This document shows positions 8,055 to 16,376 of a DNA stretch of 64,000 nucleotides, one piece after another. The DNA is from Paracoccaceae bacterium (GTDB taxonomy: Bacteria; Pseudomonadota; Alphaproteobacteria; Rhodobacterales; Rhodobacteraceae). Numbering within the stretch: the stretch's first letter is position 1; every line of letters starts with the position of its first letter. A program made the translations under genes and the position numbers. The notes beneath the pieces were generated by a model. That model was not told the DNA's origin. It saw only the letters and a program-made list of their open reading frames with translations, and did no database searches. The DNA lies in the NCBI GenBank assembly GCA_019454225.1, contig CP075370.1, forward strand, positions 2,222,001-2,286,000. Reading direction: 5' to 3'.

Positions 8055-9235
8055 TGTGGCGCGCGCTGGCCTCGAATTTCCTGACGCTGATCATCGTCCT
8101 GCTGGTGGTGGCGGCCGGGATTCTGGCCTGGGGTCGCGAAATGTACAATGGCCCGGGCCCGCTGACCGATGCGGTGTGTTTCCGCGTGGACCGTGGCGCG
8201 TCGTTGAGCCAGGTAAGCCGCGCGCTGGAGGCGCAGGGCGTGATCGCGGATGCGCGGATCTTCCGGATCGGGGCGGACTATGCCGACCGCGAGTCCGATC
8301 TCAAGTTCGGGTCCTACCTGCTGATGCCCCATGCCACGATGGGTCAGGTGCTGGATGCGCTGACGGTCGGGGGGCAGTCGACCTGCGGGCGCGAGGTGAA
8401 CTTCCGGATCGGGGTCAACTCGAACGACGTGCTGCTGCGCGAGCTTGACCCGGCGACGGCGCGCTATGTCGAGGTGGCGAAATGGGACCCTGCCACCGAG
8501 GCCGCCCCCCAGGTCTATGTGGATGCGGCCGACGACCGTGACCTGCGGTTCCGGGTGACGGTGGCCGAAGGCACGACGGTCTGGCAGGTGGTCGAAGCGC
8601 TGAAGCGCGCGGATTTCCTGGAAGGAACGGTGGCCGCCACGCCGCCCGAGGGCAGCCTTGCGCCTGACAGCTATGAGGTGGCGCGCGGTGGCGACCGGGT
8701 GCAGCTTGTCGCGCAGATGCAGGAACGGCAGACGCGGATTCTGGCCGATCTCTGGACCGCGCGCGCCGAGGGGCTGCCCTACCAGACGCCCGAGGAGGCG
8801 CTGGTGATGGCGTCGATCATCGAGAAGGAAACCGGCGTGCCGCAGGAGCGCGGCCAGGTGGCCAGCGTGTTCGTCAACCGGCTGGTGCGGGGCATGAAAT
8901 TGCAGACCGACCCGACGGTGATCTATGGCGTCACCAACGGCCAGGGCGTGCTGGGGCGGGGCCTTCGGCAGAGCGAGTTGCGGCGCGCGACGCCCTACAA
9001 CACCTATGTGATCGACGGGCTGCCGCCGACGCCCATCGCGAATCCGGGCCGAGCCAGCATCGAGGCGGCGCTGAACCCCGATTCCACGCCCTACATCTTT
9101 TTCGTGGCGGATGGCAGCGGCGGCCATGCCTTTGCCGTGACGCTGGCCGAGCACAACGAGAACGTGGCCCGCTGGCGCGAGATCGAGCGGCAGCGCGGTG
9201 CGGCCGAGGCGGCAACCGGGGTGCAGACCGATTGA
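8054..9235 (+). CDS. mltG: Endolytic murein transglycosylase MltG
   Basis: A 393-residue inner-membrane enzyme that cuts nascent peptidoglycan glycan strands and acts as a terminase of elongation (YceG/MltG family). One N-terminal membrane helix is seen (LTLIIVLLVVAAGILAW, residues about 10-27). The YceG domain follows, with the catalytic Glu in ASIIEKETGV near residue 257 and the family signatures FVNRL, LQTDPTVIYG and YNTYVIDGLPPTPIANPG. The ATG overlaps the fabF stop, indicating coupled translation. fabF-mltG just upstream of the GTA cluster is the normal order in Rhodobacter relatives. Confidence 0.95.
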   Translation: MWRALASNFLTLIIVLLVVAAGILAWGREMYNGPGPLTDAVCFRVDRGASLSQVSRALEAQGVIADARIFRIGADYADRESDLKFGSYLLMPHATMGQVLDALTVGGQSTCGREVNFRIGVNSNDVLLRELDPATARYVEVAKWDPATEAAPQVYVDAADDRDLRFRVTVAEGTTVWQVVEALKRADFLEGTVAATPPEGSLAPDSYEVARGGDRVQLVAQMQERQTRILADLWTARAEGLPYQTPEEALVMASIIEKETGVPQERGQVASVFVNRLVRGMKLQTDPTVIYGVTNGQGVLGRGLRQSELRRATPYNTYVIDGLPPTPIANPGRASIEAALNPDSTPYIFFVADGSGGHAFAVTLAEHNENVARWREIERQRGAAEAATGVQTD

Positions 9236-9273
9236 GGCCAAGACGCTGGTGTGGCTGGGTTTTCTGCGAAGGT

Positions 9274-9288
9274 TTAACGGAAGGTAAA
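9274..9288 (+). promoter_or_regulatory. CtrA-like site, TTAA-N7-TAAA, in GTA leader
   Basis: TTAACGGAAGGTAAA sits about 180 bases before g1. The alphaproteobacterial cell-cycle regulator CtrA binds TTAA-N7-TTAA; here the second half differs by one base. GTA production in Rhodobacter depends on CtrA, though published work places much of that control through GafA rather than direct binding. This is therefore a candidate only. Confidence 0.3.
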
Positions 9289-9329
9289 CGCGAAGCACGC
9301 TAAGCATTTGATCTGCATGCGTTTTTATC

Positions 9330-9358
9330 TTGACCCGGCGCACGGTTTCGGGCATACC
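9330..9358 (+). promoter_or_regulatory. Candidate sigma-70 promoter of the GTA operon
   Basis: TTGACC (9330-9335) matches the -35 box in five of six positions. After 17 bases comes CATACC (9353-9358), a weak -10 match. It lies about 85-110 bases before g1 and downstream of the CtrA-like site. The region is one of the few AT-richer stretches between mltG and g1. Weak evidence without transcript mapping. Confidence 0.3.
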
Positions 9359-9385
9359 TTGTGACATGCTAGAAGAGGTGGGCAA

Positions 9386-9418
9386 GCGGCACGGGGGGTG
9401 ACCCCGGCGCCGCTTTTT
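9386..9418 (+). terminator. Terminator-like hairpin with T-tract before GTA g1
   Basis: GCGGC (9386-9390) pairs with GCCGC (9409-9413) around an inner GGGG/CCCC stem with loop TGA, and TTTTT follows directly (9414-9418). It could end mltG transcription. If the promoter at 9330 is real, it lies in the GTA leader and would act as an attenuator-like element. Confidence 0.5.
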
Positions 9419-9441
9419 CATTTCGCTCGTGCGGAACAGGC

Positions 9442-9792
9442 ATGAGAGGCGGGGCAACAGGCAAGATGACGATCACCTTCGCAGAAGGGGACCTGGGCCA
9501 GCAGATCGACCTGCTGGCCTTTACGGAGGAGCAGTTCACCGAGGCGGCGCTGGCCCTGGCGCAGGCGCTGACCGCGGTGAAGGAGGGGCGGATCGAAGAG
9601 GCGAAAACGGCGCTGGCCGCCGTGCGCGACCTCAAGGCCGCATTCCATCTGGTGCAGGAAGAGAGGGCTCGGGTTGAAAAACTCCGCAGACAGGCAGCCG
9701 GAATCGTCCACGGCTATGCCATCGACATGGACGCCGCGCGCAATGAAGTCGGGCGCCGTCTGGCTTGCCTCCGCGACGCCGGAGGCGATTGA
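9442..9792 (+). CDS. GTA gp1, probable small terminase-like packaging protein
   Basis: A 116-residue protein at the first position of the GTA cluster, where RcGTA g1 lies. It is mostly helical and charged (DLKAAFHLVQEERARVEKLR), consistent with the TerS-like role proposed for g1, in which it works with TerL to load nonspecific host DNA. A second ATG at 9466 (MTITFAEGD) is an equally plausible start. It overlaps the start region of g2 by about 50 bases, suggesting coupling. The identification rests on position, size and helical content rather than on a strong motif. Confidence 0.75.
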   Translation: MRGGATGKMTITFAEGDLGQQIDLLAFTEEQFTEAALALAQALTAVKEGRIEEAKTALAAVRDLKAAFHLVQEERARVEKLRRQAAGIVHGYAIDMDAARNEVGRRLACLRDAGGD

Positions 9793-11098
9793 CGGCTTTC
9801 TGGCGGGGCTTGGCGAGAATGCGCTTCTGGCCCTGCCATGGCTGTTCGAGTTCTGGGCCCTGCCGCATCAGCTGCCGCCCGAGGGGGTGTGGCGGACCTG
9901 GGTGATCATGGGGGGGCGCGGCGCGGGCAAGACCCGCGCCGGTGCCGAATGGGTGCGTGCGCAGGTGGAGGGCGCACGGCCCATGGACGCCGGCAGGGCG
10001 CGGCGCGTGGCGCTGGTGGGCGAGACGATCGAGCAGGTGCGCGAGGTGATGGTGATGGGGGACAGCGGCATCCTTGCCTGTTCGCCCCCGGACCGGCGGC
10101 CGGAGTGGGAAGCGACGCGGAAGCGCCTGGTCTGGCCGAACGGCGCGGTTGCGCAGGTGTTTTCGGCGCATGACCCGGACAACCTGCGGGGGCCGCAGTT
10201 CGATGCGGCCTGGGTGGACGAACTGGCGAAGTGGCACCGGGGTGAGGAAGCCTGGGACCAGTTGCAGTTCGCACTGCGGCTGGGGGATGATCCGCGCGCG
10301 GTGGTGACGACGACGCCGCAGAACGTGCCTGTTCTGAAGGCGATCCTGCGGAACCCCTCGACCGTGCTGACGCATGCGCCGACCGAGGCCAACCGCGCCT
10401 ACCTGGCCGAGAGCTTCCTGCGGGAAGTGTATCAGCGCTATGGCGGAACGCGGAACGGGCGGCAGGAACTGGGCGGCGAACTGATCGAGGATGCCGAAGG
10501 GGCATTGTGGACGACCGCGATGATCGCCGCCGCCGAGGCGCGGCCGGGCGAGGATGAGGGGTTCGACCGGATTGTCGTGGCCGTGGACCCGCCGGCGAGC
10601 GGCAAGGAAAAGGCCGACACCTGCGGCATCGTGGTGGCGGGCGTGCAGTGCCGGGGCGAGGTGCAGCACTGGCGGGCCGTCGTTCTGGAGGATGCCAGCG
10701 TGCAGGGCGTGTCACCGGAGGGGTGGGCGCGGGCCGTCGCCTCGGCGTACGAGCGCCACCGTGCCGACCGCGTGGTGGCCGAGGTGAACATGGGCGGCGA
10801 CATGGTGGCGAGCGTGCTGAACAGCGTTCATGGCGCGCTGCCGATCCGCAAGGTGCATGCGTCGAAGGACAAGCGCGTGCGCGCCGAACCGGTGGCCGCC
10901 CTGTACGAGCAGGGGCGGGTGAAGCACCGGCGCGGTCTTGCCCTGCTGGAGGACCAGATGTGCCGCATGACGGTGCAGGGCTTCAAGGGGTCGGGATCGC
11001 CCGACCGCGTGGATGCGCTGGTCTGGGCGCTGACCGATCTGATCATCGAGCCGGCGGGCAAGACCCCCGTCGGCGTGCCGCGCCTGCGCTACATGTGA
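9743..11098 (+). CDS. GTA gp2, large terminase subunit
   Basis: The DNA-packaging ATPase/nuclease of the gene transfer agent. The ATPase domain has Walker A GGRGAGKT (about residues 55-62) and Walker B with DAAWVDEL near 155. The C-terminal RNase H-like nuclease begins with VAVDPPASGKEKADTCG near residue 278 and contains EVNMGGDMV and SKDKRVRAEPVAALYEQG. About 451 residues from the ATG at 9743; the frame is open back to a TTG at 9674 inside g1, but the ATG fits the family start better. In GTAs this enzyme packages random genome pieces headful by headful. Confidence 0.93.
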   Translation: MKSGAVWLASATPEAIDGFLAGLGENALLALPWLFEFWALPHQLPPEGVWRTWVIMGGRGAGKTRAGAEWVRAQVEGARPMDAGRARRVALVGETIEQVREVMVMGDSGILACSPPDRRPEWEATRKRLVWPNGAVAQVFSAHDPDNLRGPQFDAAWVDELAKWHRGEEAWDQLQFALRLGDDPRAVVTTTPQNVPVLKAILRNPSTVLTHAPTEANRAYLAESFLREVYQRYGGTRNGRQELGGELIEDAEGALWTTAMIAAAEARPGEDEGFDRIVVAVDPPASGKEKADTCGIVVAGVQCRGEVQHWRAVVLEDASVQGVSPEGWARAVASAYERHRADRVVAEVNMGGDMVASVLNSVHGALPIRKVHASKDKRVRAEPVAALYEQGRVKHRRGLALLEDQMCRMTVQGFKGSGSPDRVDALVWALTDLIIEPAGKTPVGVPRLRYM

Positions 11099-11174
11099 TC
11101 GCACCGGGGCGGGGCGATCGGCCAGGAGGACGGCCGGGGGCGATGCCCCTGGCGGACAACAGGAGACATCCGAC

Positions 11175-12383
11175 ATGGTGTTCGACTTTCTGCGGCGGGG
11201 CGGTGCGGCCCCGGCGGGCGATCGAGGCATGCCCGGCGATGCCGCGCCGGAGGCCAAGGCCTCGGCCACCGGGCGGGTGGTGGCCCTTGCGGCCGGGGGC
11301 AGGGTCGCGTGGAGCCCGCGCGACACGACAAGCCTGACGCGCACGGGGTTTCTGGGCAATCCCATCGGGTTCCGGGCCGTCAAGCTGATCGCCGAGGCTG
11401 CGGCGGCGCTGCCGCTGGTGCTGCAGGATTGTGCCCGCCGCTACGAGACGCACCCGGTGATCGACCTGATCCGCCGCCCGAACCCGGGGCAGGGGCGGGC
11501 CGAGCTGCTGGAGGCGGTCTATGGCCAGTTGCTGCTGTCGGGAAACGCCTATCTGGAGGCGGTTCCGGGGTCTGGGGCGCTGCCGGTCGAGCTGCATGTG
11601 CTGCGATCGGACCGGGTGGCGGTGGTTCCGGGGGCCGATGGCTGGCCGGTGGCCTATGACTATGCGGTGGCCGGGCGCAAGCACCGGTTCGACATGACCG
11701 GCGCGGTGGCGCCGCTGTGCCACGTACGGGCGTTTCATCCGCAGGACGACCACTACGGGTTTTCACCGTTGCAGGCTGCCGCGGTGGCCATCGACGTGCA
11801 TGCCAGCGCTGCGCGCTGGTCGAAGGCGCTGCTGGACAATGCGGCGCGGCCGAGCGGCGCCATCGTCTACAAGGGGGCGGACGGGGCGGCAGGGCTGAGC
11901 GCCGAACAGTATGACCGGCTGGTGTCCGAGATGGAGGCGAACCATCAGGGCGCGCGCAACGCGGGGCGTCCGATGCTGCTGGAGGGCGGGCTGGACTGGA
12001 AACCCATGGGGTTCTCGCCCAGCGACATGGAATTCCACCGCACCAAGGAAAGCGCGGCGCGGGAGATCGCCATCGCCTTCGGCGTGCCGCCGATGCTGAT
12101 GGGGATACCGGGCGATGCGACCTATGCGAATTATCAGGAGGCCAACAGGGCCTTCTTCCGCCTGACGGTGCTGCCGCTGGCGGCCAAGGTCACCGGGGCG
12201 ATTTCGCACTGGCTGCAGGGTTTCACCGGCGAGGCGATCGAGTTGCGGCCCGATCTGGACCAGGTGCCCGCGCTGGCGGTCGAGCGCGACCAGCAATGGG
12301 CGCGGGTGGCGGCTGCGGATTTCCTGAGCCTGGGCGAAAAGCGCGCGCTGCTGGGCCTGCCGCCGCTGGCGGAACAGGCATGA
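11175..12383 (+). CDS. GTA gp3, HK97-family portal protein
   Basis: A 402-residue portal protein (phage portal family). It forms the ring at the head vertex through which DNA enters. Characteristic features: DTTSLTRTGFLGNPIGFRAVKLIAEAAA is compressed here as the N-terminal helical lead-in, then HPVIDLIRRPNPGQ, LLLSGNAYLE, and the stem/crown region with DMEFHRTKESAAREIAIAF and GVPPMLMGIPGDATYANYQE. AGGAG lies before the start. Its stop overlaps the ATG of the next small gene. Confidence 0.94.
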   Translation: MVFDFLRRGGAAPAGDRGMPGDAAPEAKASATGRVVALAAGGRVAWSPRDTTSLTRTGFLGNPIGFRAVKLIAEAAAALPLVLQDCARRYETHPVIDLIRRPNPGQGRAELLEAVYGQLLLSGNAYLEAVPGSGALPVELHVLRSDRVAVVPGADGWPVAYDYAVAGRKHRFDMTGAVAPLCHVRAFHPQDDHYGFSPLQAAAVAIDVHASAARWSKALLDNAARPSGAIVYKGADGAAGLSAEQYDRLVSEMEANHQGARNAGRPMLLEGGLDWKPMGFSPSDMEFHRTKESAAREIAIAFGVPPMLMGIPGDATYANYQEANRAFFRLTVLPLAAKVTGAISHWLQGFTGEAIELRPDLDQVPALAVERDQQWARVAAADFLSLGEKRALLGLPPLAEQA

Positions 12384-12622
12384 CGCGGCGGGTGACCGGG
12401 GGATCGCGCTACCTGTTCGACAGCTTCGATGCGGCGCAGGCACGGATCGAGGCGAACGAACGGGTTGCCGAGGAGCGATGGGGCGCGCTGGAATACCGGC
12501 TTGCGCAGATCGAGGGCACGCTGGAGCGGCTGGAACGGCGCATCTGGCTGGGGGTTTACGGGGTGGCGGCCTTCCTGCTGACGCAGGGCGCCGAGGCCCT
12601 GATCAGGGCGGCGATGAGGTGA
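12380..12622 (+). CDS. GTA gp3.5, small membrane-anchored protein
   Basis: An 80-residue protein in the place of RcGTA orf g3.5, starting at the ATGA overlap with the portal gene. The N-terminal half is a charged helix, likely coiled coil (AQARIEANERVAEERWGALE, LERLERRIW), and one hydrophobic helix ends it (LGVYGVAAFLLTQGAEALI). Its function is unknown in the model system. Six bases separate it from the protease gene. Confidence 0.78.
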   Translation: MTRRVTGGSRYLFDSFDAAQARIEANERVAEERWGALEYRLAQIEGTLERLERRIWLGVYGVAAFLLTQGAEALIRAAMR

Positions 12623-12627
12623 GGCAG

Positions 12628-13188
12628 ATGGGACGATACCAGATATGCGGCGCGCCGGAACTGAAGTTCCAGACCGGCGCGGCGTTCACCGTCACCGGCG
12701 AGGCCGGGATCGAGGGCTATGCGAGCCTGTTCGGGCAGCGTGACCAGGGCGGCGATGTGGTGCAGCGGGGGGCCTATGGCGCCTCGCTGAAGGCGCTTGG
12801 GGCGGCGGGGCGGCGGGTGAAGATGCTGTGGCAGCACGACCCCGCACAACCCATCGGCGTGTGGGACGACGTGCGCGAGGATGAGCGCGGCCTGTGGGTG
12901 AAGGGTCGCATCCTGACCGACGTGGCCCAGGGGCGCGAGGCCATGGCACTGCTGGGTGCGGGGGCGATCGACGGTCTGTCGATCGGGTATCGCACGGTCC
13001 GGGCAGAGCGTGACGCGAAGGGACAGCGCCTGCTGTCGGAACTGGAGCTTTGGGAAGTGTCGCTGGTGACCTTTCCGATGCTGCCGGAGGCGCGGGTTGC
13101 GGCGAAGGGCGAGACGCCTGACGCCGCCGCCTGGCGTGACCTGGCCGCGATCCTGGAGGATGCGCGGCGGATGCTGGCCGGGCGCTGA
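12628..13188 (+). CDS. GTA gp4, HK97-type prohead protease
   Basis: A 186-residue serine protease that matures the capsid (peptidase U35/S78 family). Likely catalytic residues are His70 in WQHDPAQPIG and Ser118 in GAIDGLSIGYRT, with the strand ELWEVSLVTFPML typical of the fold. The ATG at 12628 follows GGTGAGGCAG and fits better than the upstream open frame. It precedes the capsid gene, whose N-terminal scaffold region it should cut off. Confidence 0.92.
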   Translation: MGRYQICGAPELKFQTGAAFTVTGEAGIEGYASLFGQRDQGGDVVQRGAYGASLKALGAAGRRVKMLWQHDPAQPIGVWDDVREDERGLWVKGRILTDVAQGREAMALLGAGAIDGLSIGYRTVRAERDAKGQRLLSELELWEVSLVTFPMLPEARVAAKGETPDAAAWRDLAAILEDARRMLAGR

Positions 13189-13221
13189 GGCCCGATCACG
13201 ACCAACCTGAGGGAAAGAACG

Positions 13222-14418
13222 ATGACCGAGTGCAAGGCCCGGGCCGGGGAAGGGCTGCCCCGCGCCCGTGATCCGGGTGAGGACGTGACTGTCGCCATGA
13301 CCGGATTTCTGAGCGAATTCCAACGCTTCCATGCCGAAGTGAAGACTGCGTTGCAACAACAGGACGAGCGCATGACCATGCTGGACCGCAAGACCACCCA
13401 CTACGGACGCCCGGTGCTTTCCGCCGCGGCCGAACAGGATGTGCCGCACAAGAAGGCCTTTGGCGCCTATCTGCGGTCGGGCGATGACGACGGCCTGCGT
13501 GGCCTTGTCCTTGAGGGCAAGGCCATGTCCACCGCAGTGGCGGCGGATGGGGGCTATCTGGTCGATCCGCAGACGGCGGACACGATCCGGTCGATGCTGG
13601 TGTCGACGGCGTCGATCCGGGCCATCGCCAATGTCGTGCAGGTCGAGGCCACGAGCTTCGACGTGCTGATCGACCGGAGCGAGGTCGGGTCCGGCTGGGC
13701 GACCGAGGCAGGCCCCCAGACCGAGACCGCGACCCCCACCATCGAGCGCATCTCGATCAAGCTGCACGAGCTTTCGGCGATGCCGAAGGCCAGCCAGCGC
13801 CTGCTGGACGACAGTGCCTTCGATGTCGAGGGCTGGCTGGCCGGCAAGATCGCCACGCGGTTCATCCGGGCGGAGGCCGCGGCCTTCGTGTCGGGCGATG
13901 GCGTGGACAAGCCGCGCGGGTTCCTGCTGCCGACGAAGGTCGCCAACGCATCCTGGACCTGGGGAAACCTCGGCTATGTGCCCTCGGGTGCGGCGGGGGA
14001 TTTCCCGGCGGTCAATGCGGCCGACTGCATCGTCAACCTGGTCTATGCGCTGGGCGCCGACTATCGCGCCAATGCGTCCTTCGTGATGAATTCCAAGACC
14101 GCCGGTGCGGTGCGGAAGATGAAGGACGCGGACGGCCGGTTCCTGTGGTCGGACAGCCTGCAGGCCGGCGAGCCCCCGCGCCTGATGGGCTATCCCGTCC
14201 TGATCGCCGAGGACATGCCCGACATCGCGGCGAACGCCTTCGCGATTGCCTTCGGCGACTTCGCGGCCGGATACACCATCGCCGAACGCCCGGACCTGCG
14301 CATCCTGCGCGACCCGTTCAGCGCCAAGCCGCATGTCCTGTTCTACGCCTCGAAGCGTGTGGGCGGGGACGTGACCGACTTCGCGGCGATCAAGCTGCTG
14401 CGTTTCGCCACTTCGTGA
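13222..14418 (+). CDS. GTA gp5, HK97-fold major capsid protein
   Basis: A 398-residue HK97-fold capsid precursor. Residues about 25-75 form a helical, charged scaffold-like region (EFQRFHAEVKTALQQQDERM), followed by the mature domain marked by STAVAADGGYLVDPQTAD, the beta-hinge VQVEATSFDVLIDRSEVG and the C-terminal FAIAFGDFAAGYTIAERPDL. Protease gp4 is expected to remove the first part. A second ATG at 13297 (MTGFLSEF) is possible. It is followed by a perfect hairpin at 14432, and then by the longest gap inside the cluster (150 bases), in keeping with separately tuned expression. Confidence 0.95.
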   Translation: MTECKARAGEGLPRARDPGEDVTVAMTGFLSEFQRFHAEVKTALQQQDERMTMLDRKTTHYGRPVLSAAAEQDVPHKKAFGAYLRSGDDDGLRGLVLEGKAMSTAVAADGGYLVDPQTADTIRSMLVSTASIRAIANVVQVEATSFDVLIDRSEVGSGWATEAGPQTETATPTIERISIKLHELSAMPKASQRLLDDSAFDVEGWLAGKIATRFIRAEAAAFVSGDGVDKPRGFLLPTKVANASWTWGNLGYVPSGAAGDFPAVNAADCIVNLVYALGADYRANASFVMNSKTAGAVRKMKDADGRFLWSDSLQAGEPPRLMGYPVLIAEDMPDIAANAFAIAFGDFAAGYTIAERPDLRILRDPFSAKPHVLFYASKRVGGDVTDFAAIKLLRFATS

Positions 14419-14431
14419 CTGGCGTAGCGAT

Positions 14432-14455
14432 GTCCGGCGTCATCTGACGCCGGAC
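14432..14455 (+). terminator. Perfect 11-bp inverted repeat after the GTA capsid gene
   Basis: GTCCGGCGTCA (14432-14442) and TGACGCCGGAC (14445-14455) are exact reverse complements, 13 bases after the capsid stop. No T-tract follows, so it is not a classical terminator. It may stabilise the capsid mRNA 3' end, mark a processing site or act as a partial, Rho-linked stop. Confidence 0.5.
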
Positions 14456-14568
14456 GCCGGGCGCGCGCGGGGGCTTGCCCCGACCGTGCCGTCTAGCAGC
14501 TCCCTCCGTCCGAGCGGTGCGGGGCGCGCGCCCGGGTTCAATCGAGCGGACGGGAAACGGGGATTGCC

Positions 14569-15165
14569 ATGTATCTGACAGAGACCGGCCTGGTGCCGGG
14601 TGCGGCGCTGCCGCTGGCGGCGCTGAAGGATCATCTGCGCCTGGGATCGGGATTTGCGGATGACGCGGTGCAGGACGGGCTGGCCGAGGGCTATCTGCGG
14701 GCGGCCCTTGCAACCATCGAGGGCCGGACTGCCAAGGTGCTGATCGCGCGGGATTTCCGGCTGGCGCTGGCCGACTGGCGCGAGGCGGGGGAACAGCCGC
14801 TGCCTGTGGCGCCGGTGGTGGCCGTCGCCGCGGTTCGCCTGGTCGACGCCGCGGGTGCCGAGACAACCGTCGCAGTGGACCGCTGGCGGCTGGTACCGGA
14901 TGCCCACCGGCCGCGAATCGTGGCGGCCGGGCATCTGTTGCCGATGGTGCCATCCGGCGGGCGGATCGAGATCGATTTCACCGCCGGCTTCGGCGCGTGG
15001 GACGCGGTGCCGGCCGATCTGGCGCAGGCGGTCTTTCTGCTGGCGGCGGAGTATTACGAGATGCGGCACGAGGGCGGCATGCGCCACGGCGAGGGGCTGC
15101 CGCAGGCGGTTCAGGCGCTGGTGGCGCGCTGGCGGACGGTGCGTATCCTTGGGGGTGCGCGATGA
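14569..15165 (+). CDS. GTA gp6, head-tail connector
   Basis: A 198-residue protein in the g6 position. It shows the phage connector (HK97 gp6-like) pattern: an N-terminal helix with LKDHLRLGSGFADDAVQDGL followed by YLRAALATIEGRTAKVLIARDF, and a later IDFTAGFGAWDAVPADLAQA, which is characteristic (IxFxAGYG..) of this family. It stacks under the portal ring. It overlaps the next ATG by 4 bases. Confidence 0.88.
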   Translation: MYLTETGLVPGAALPLAALKDHLRLGSGFADDAVQDGLAEGYLRAALATIEGRTAKVLIARDFRLALADWREAGEQPLPVAPVVAVAAVRLVDAAGAETTVAVDRWRLVPDAHRPRIVAAGHLLPMVPSGGRIEIDFTAGFGAWDAVPADLAQAVFLLAAEYYEMRHEGGMRHGEGLPQAVQALVARWRTVRILGGAR

Positions 15166-15500
15166 GGCCGCCGCGGTTGAACCGTGCCCTCGACCTGGAG
15201 GGCGAGGCGGTATCCGCGGACGGCGCCGGCGGTTTCGTCCGGACATGGCTGCCGATCGGACGGTTGTGGGGCGCCATCGTGCCGGGAACCGGTCGAGAGG
15301 CCGCCGGGGTCGAGGTGGCGCTTTCAAGCCAGTCATTCCGCGTCTGGGTGCGCGGTACCCCGGTCGGCGCGCCATCGCGACCGGTCGCGGGCCAGCGGCT
15401 GCGGGCCGGTGGCCGGGTCTTTTCGATCCTGGCGGTGACCGAGGCAGATGCTGAGGGGCGCTATCTGGTCTGCACGGCGCGCGAGGAGGAACCGGCATGA
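15162..15500 (+). CDS. GTA gp7, head-closure/adaptor protein
   Basis: A 112-residue beta-rich protein (starts MRPPRLNRALDLEGEAVSAD) of the phage head-tail joining family related to SPP1 gp16 and HK97 gp10-like stoppers. Typical are an early L.ep....DG.GG....W and a mid IPGTGREAAGVEVALSSQ with a late AGRVFSILAVTEAD. The ATG at 15162 overlaps the g6 stop (ATGA), so this is the chosen start although the frame is open further upstream. Confidence 0.85.
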   Translation: MRPPRLNRALDLEGEAVSADGAGGFVRTWLPIGRLWGAIVPGTGREAAGVEVALSSQSFRVWVRGTPVGAPSRPVAGQRLRAGGRVFSILAVTEADAEGRYLVCTAREEEPA

Positions 15501-15895
15501 GCTATGCGGGGGCGGCGGCGCTGCAGGCGGCAATCTGGCAGAGGCTTTCCAGCGCAACGGCGCTGGCCGGGGTGCCGGTGGTCGATGCCCTGCCGAAAGG
15601 GGCGGGTCGGGGTACGTTCGTGCTGATCGGGCCGGAGGAGGCCGTGGATGCGTCGGACGGGTCGGGCGGAGGCGCGGAGCACCGTCTGACGATCAGTGTG
15701 ATATCCGACGCGGCCGGTTTCCTGGCGGCGAAGGAGGTCGCGGTGTCCCTGTCGGATGAACTGACGGACGCGACGCTGGTGCTGTCGCGGGGCCGGCTGG
15801 TGTCGATGCGATTCCTGCGGGCGGCGGCGCGGCGGCTGGACAGCGGCGCGGCCCGCCGGATCGACCTGACGTTCCGGGCGAGGGTCGAAATCTAG
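15497..15895 (+). CDS. GTA gp8, DUF3168-type tail terminator
   Basis: A 132-residue protein with the DUF3168 pattern (LQAAIWQRLSSATALAG..V.D, then EHRLTISVISDAAGF and SLSDELTDATLVL). In phages this family caps the tail tube at the head end and stops its growth. It starts at a 4-base overlap with g7. Confidence 0.87.
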   Translation: MSYAGAAALQAAIWQRLSSATALAGVPVVDALPKGAGRGTFVLIGPEEAVDASDGSGGGAEHRLTISVISDAAGFLAAKEVAVSLSDELTDATLVLSRGRLVSMRFLRAAARRLDSGAARRIDLTFRARVEI

Positions 15896-15962
15896 CCCGG
15901 CATGACAATCCCTTGAGGCGCCCCGGAGTGGGGCCGGTGTGGCAGACAGATCGGAGACAGAC

Positions 15963-16376
15963 ATGGCGGTGCAGAGCGGCAAGGACCTTCTGGTCAAGCT
16001 GGACATGACGGGGGATGCGACCTTCGAGACCATTGCGGGGTTGCGGGCGACGCGGATCAGCTTCAACGCCGAGACGGTCGACGTGACCAGCCTGGAAAGC
16101 GCGGGCGGGTGGCGCGAACTGCTGGCAGGGGCGGGCATGAAATCCGCGACGATCTCGGGTTCGGGGGTATTCCGCGATGCGGCCACGGATGCGCGGGCCC
16201 GCCAGATCTTCTTTGACGGCGAGGTGCCCGCGTTCCAGGTCGTCATTCCGTCCTTCGGGATGGTCGAGGGGCCATTCCAGATATCGGCCATCGAATATGC
16301 GGGCAGCTACAACGGCGAGGCGACCTATGAGCTGACGATGGCATCGGCCGGCGCCCTGACCTTCACGGCGCTGTGA
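15963..16376 (+). CDS. GTA gp9, major tail tube protein
   Basis: A 137-residue beta-barrel tail tube subunit of the TP901-1-like family. It begins MAVQSGKDLLVKLDMTGD, and includes VDVTSLESAGGWRELLAGAG and SGSGVFRDAATDARARQIFF, the recognisable family core. The ATG at 15963 is chosen over an upstream in-frame ATG at 15939 because relatives begin MAxQxGKD. Its stop overlaps the next ATG. Confidence 0.9.
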   Translation: MAVQSGKDLLVKLDMTGDATFETIAGLRATRISFNAETVDVTSLESAGGWRELLAGAGMKSATISGSGVFRDAATDARARQIFFDGEVPAFQVVIPSFGMVEGPFQISAIEYAGSYNGEATYELTMASAGALTFTAL

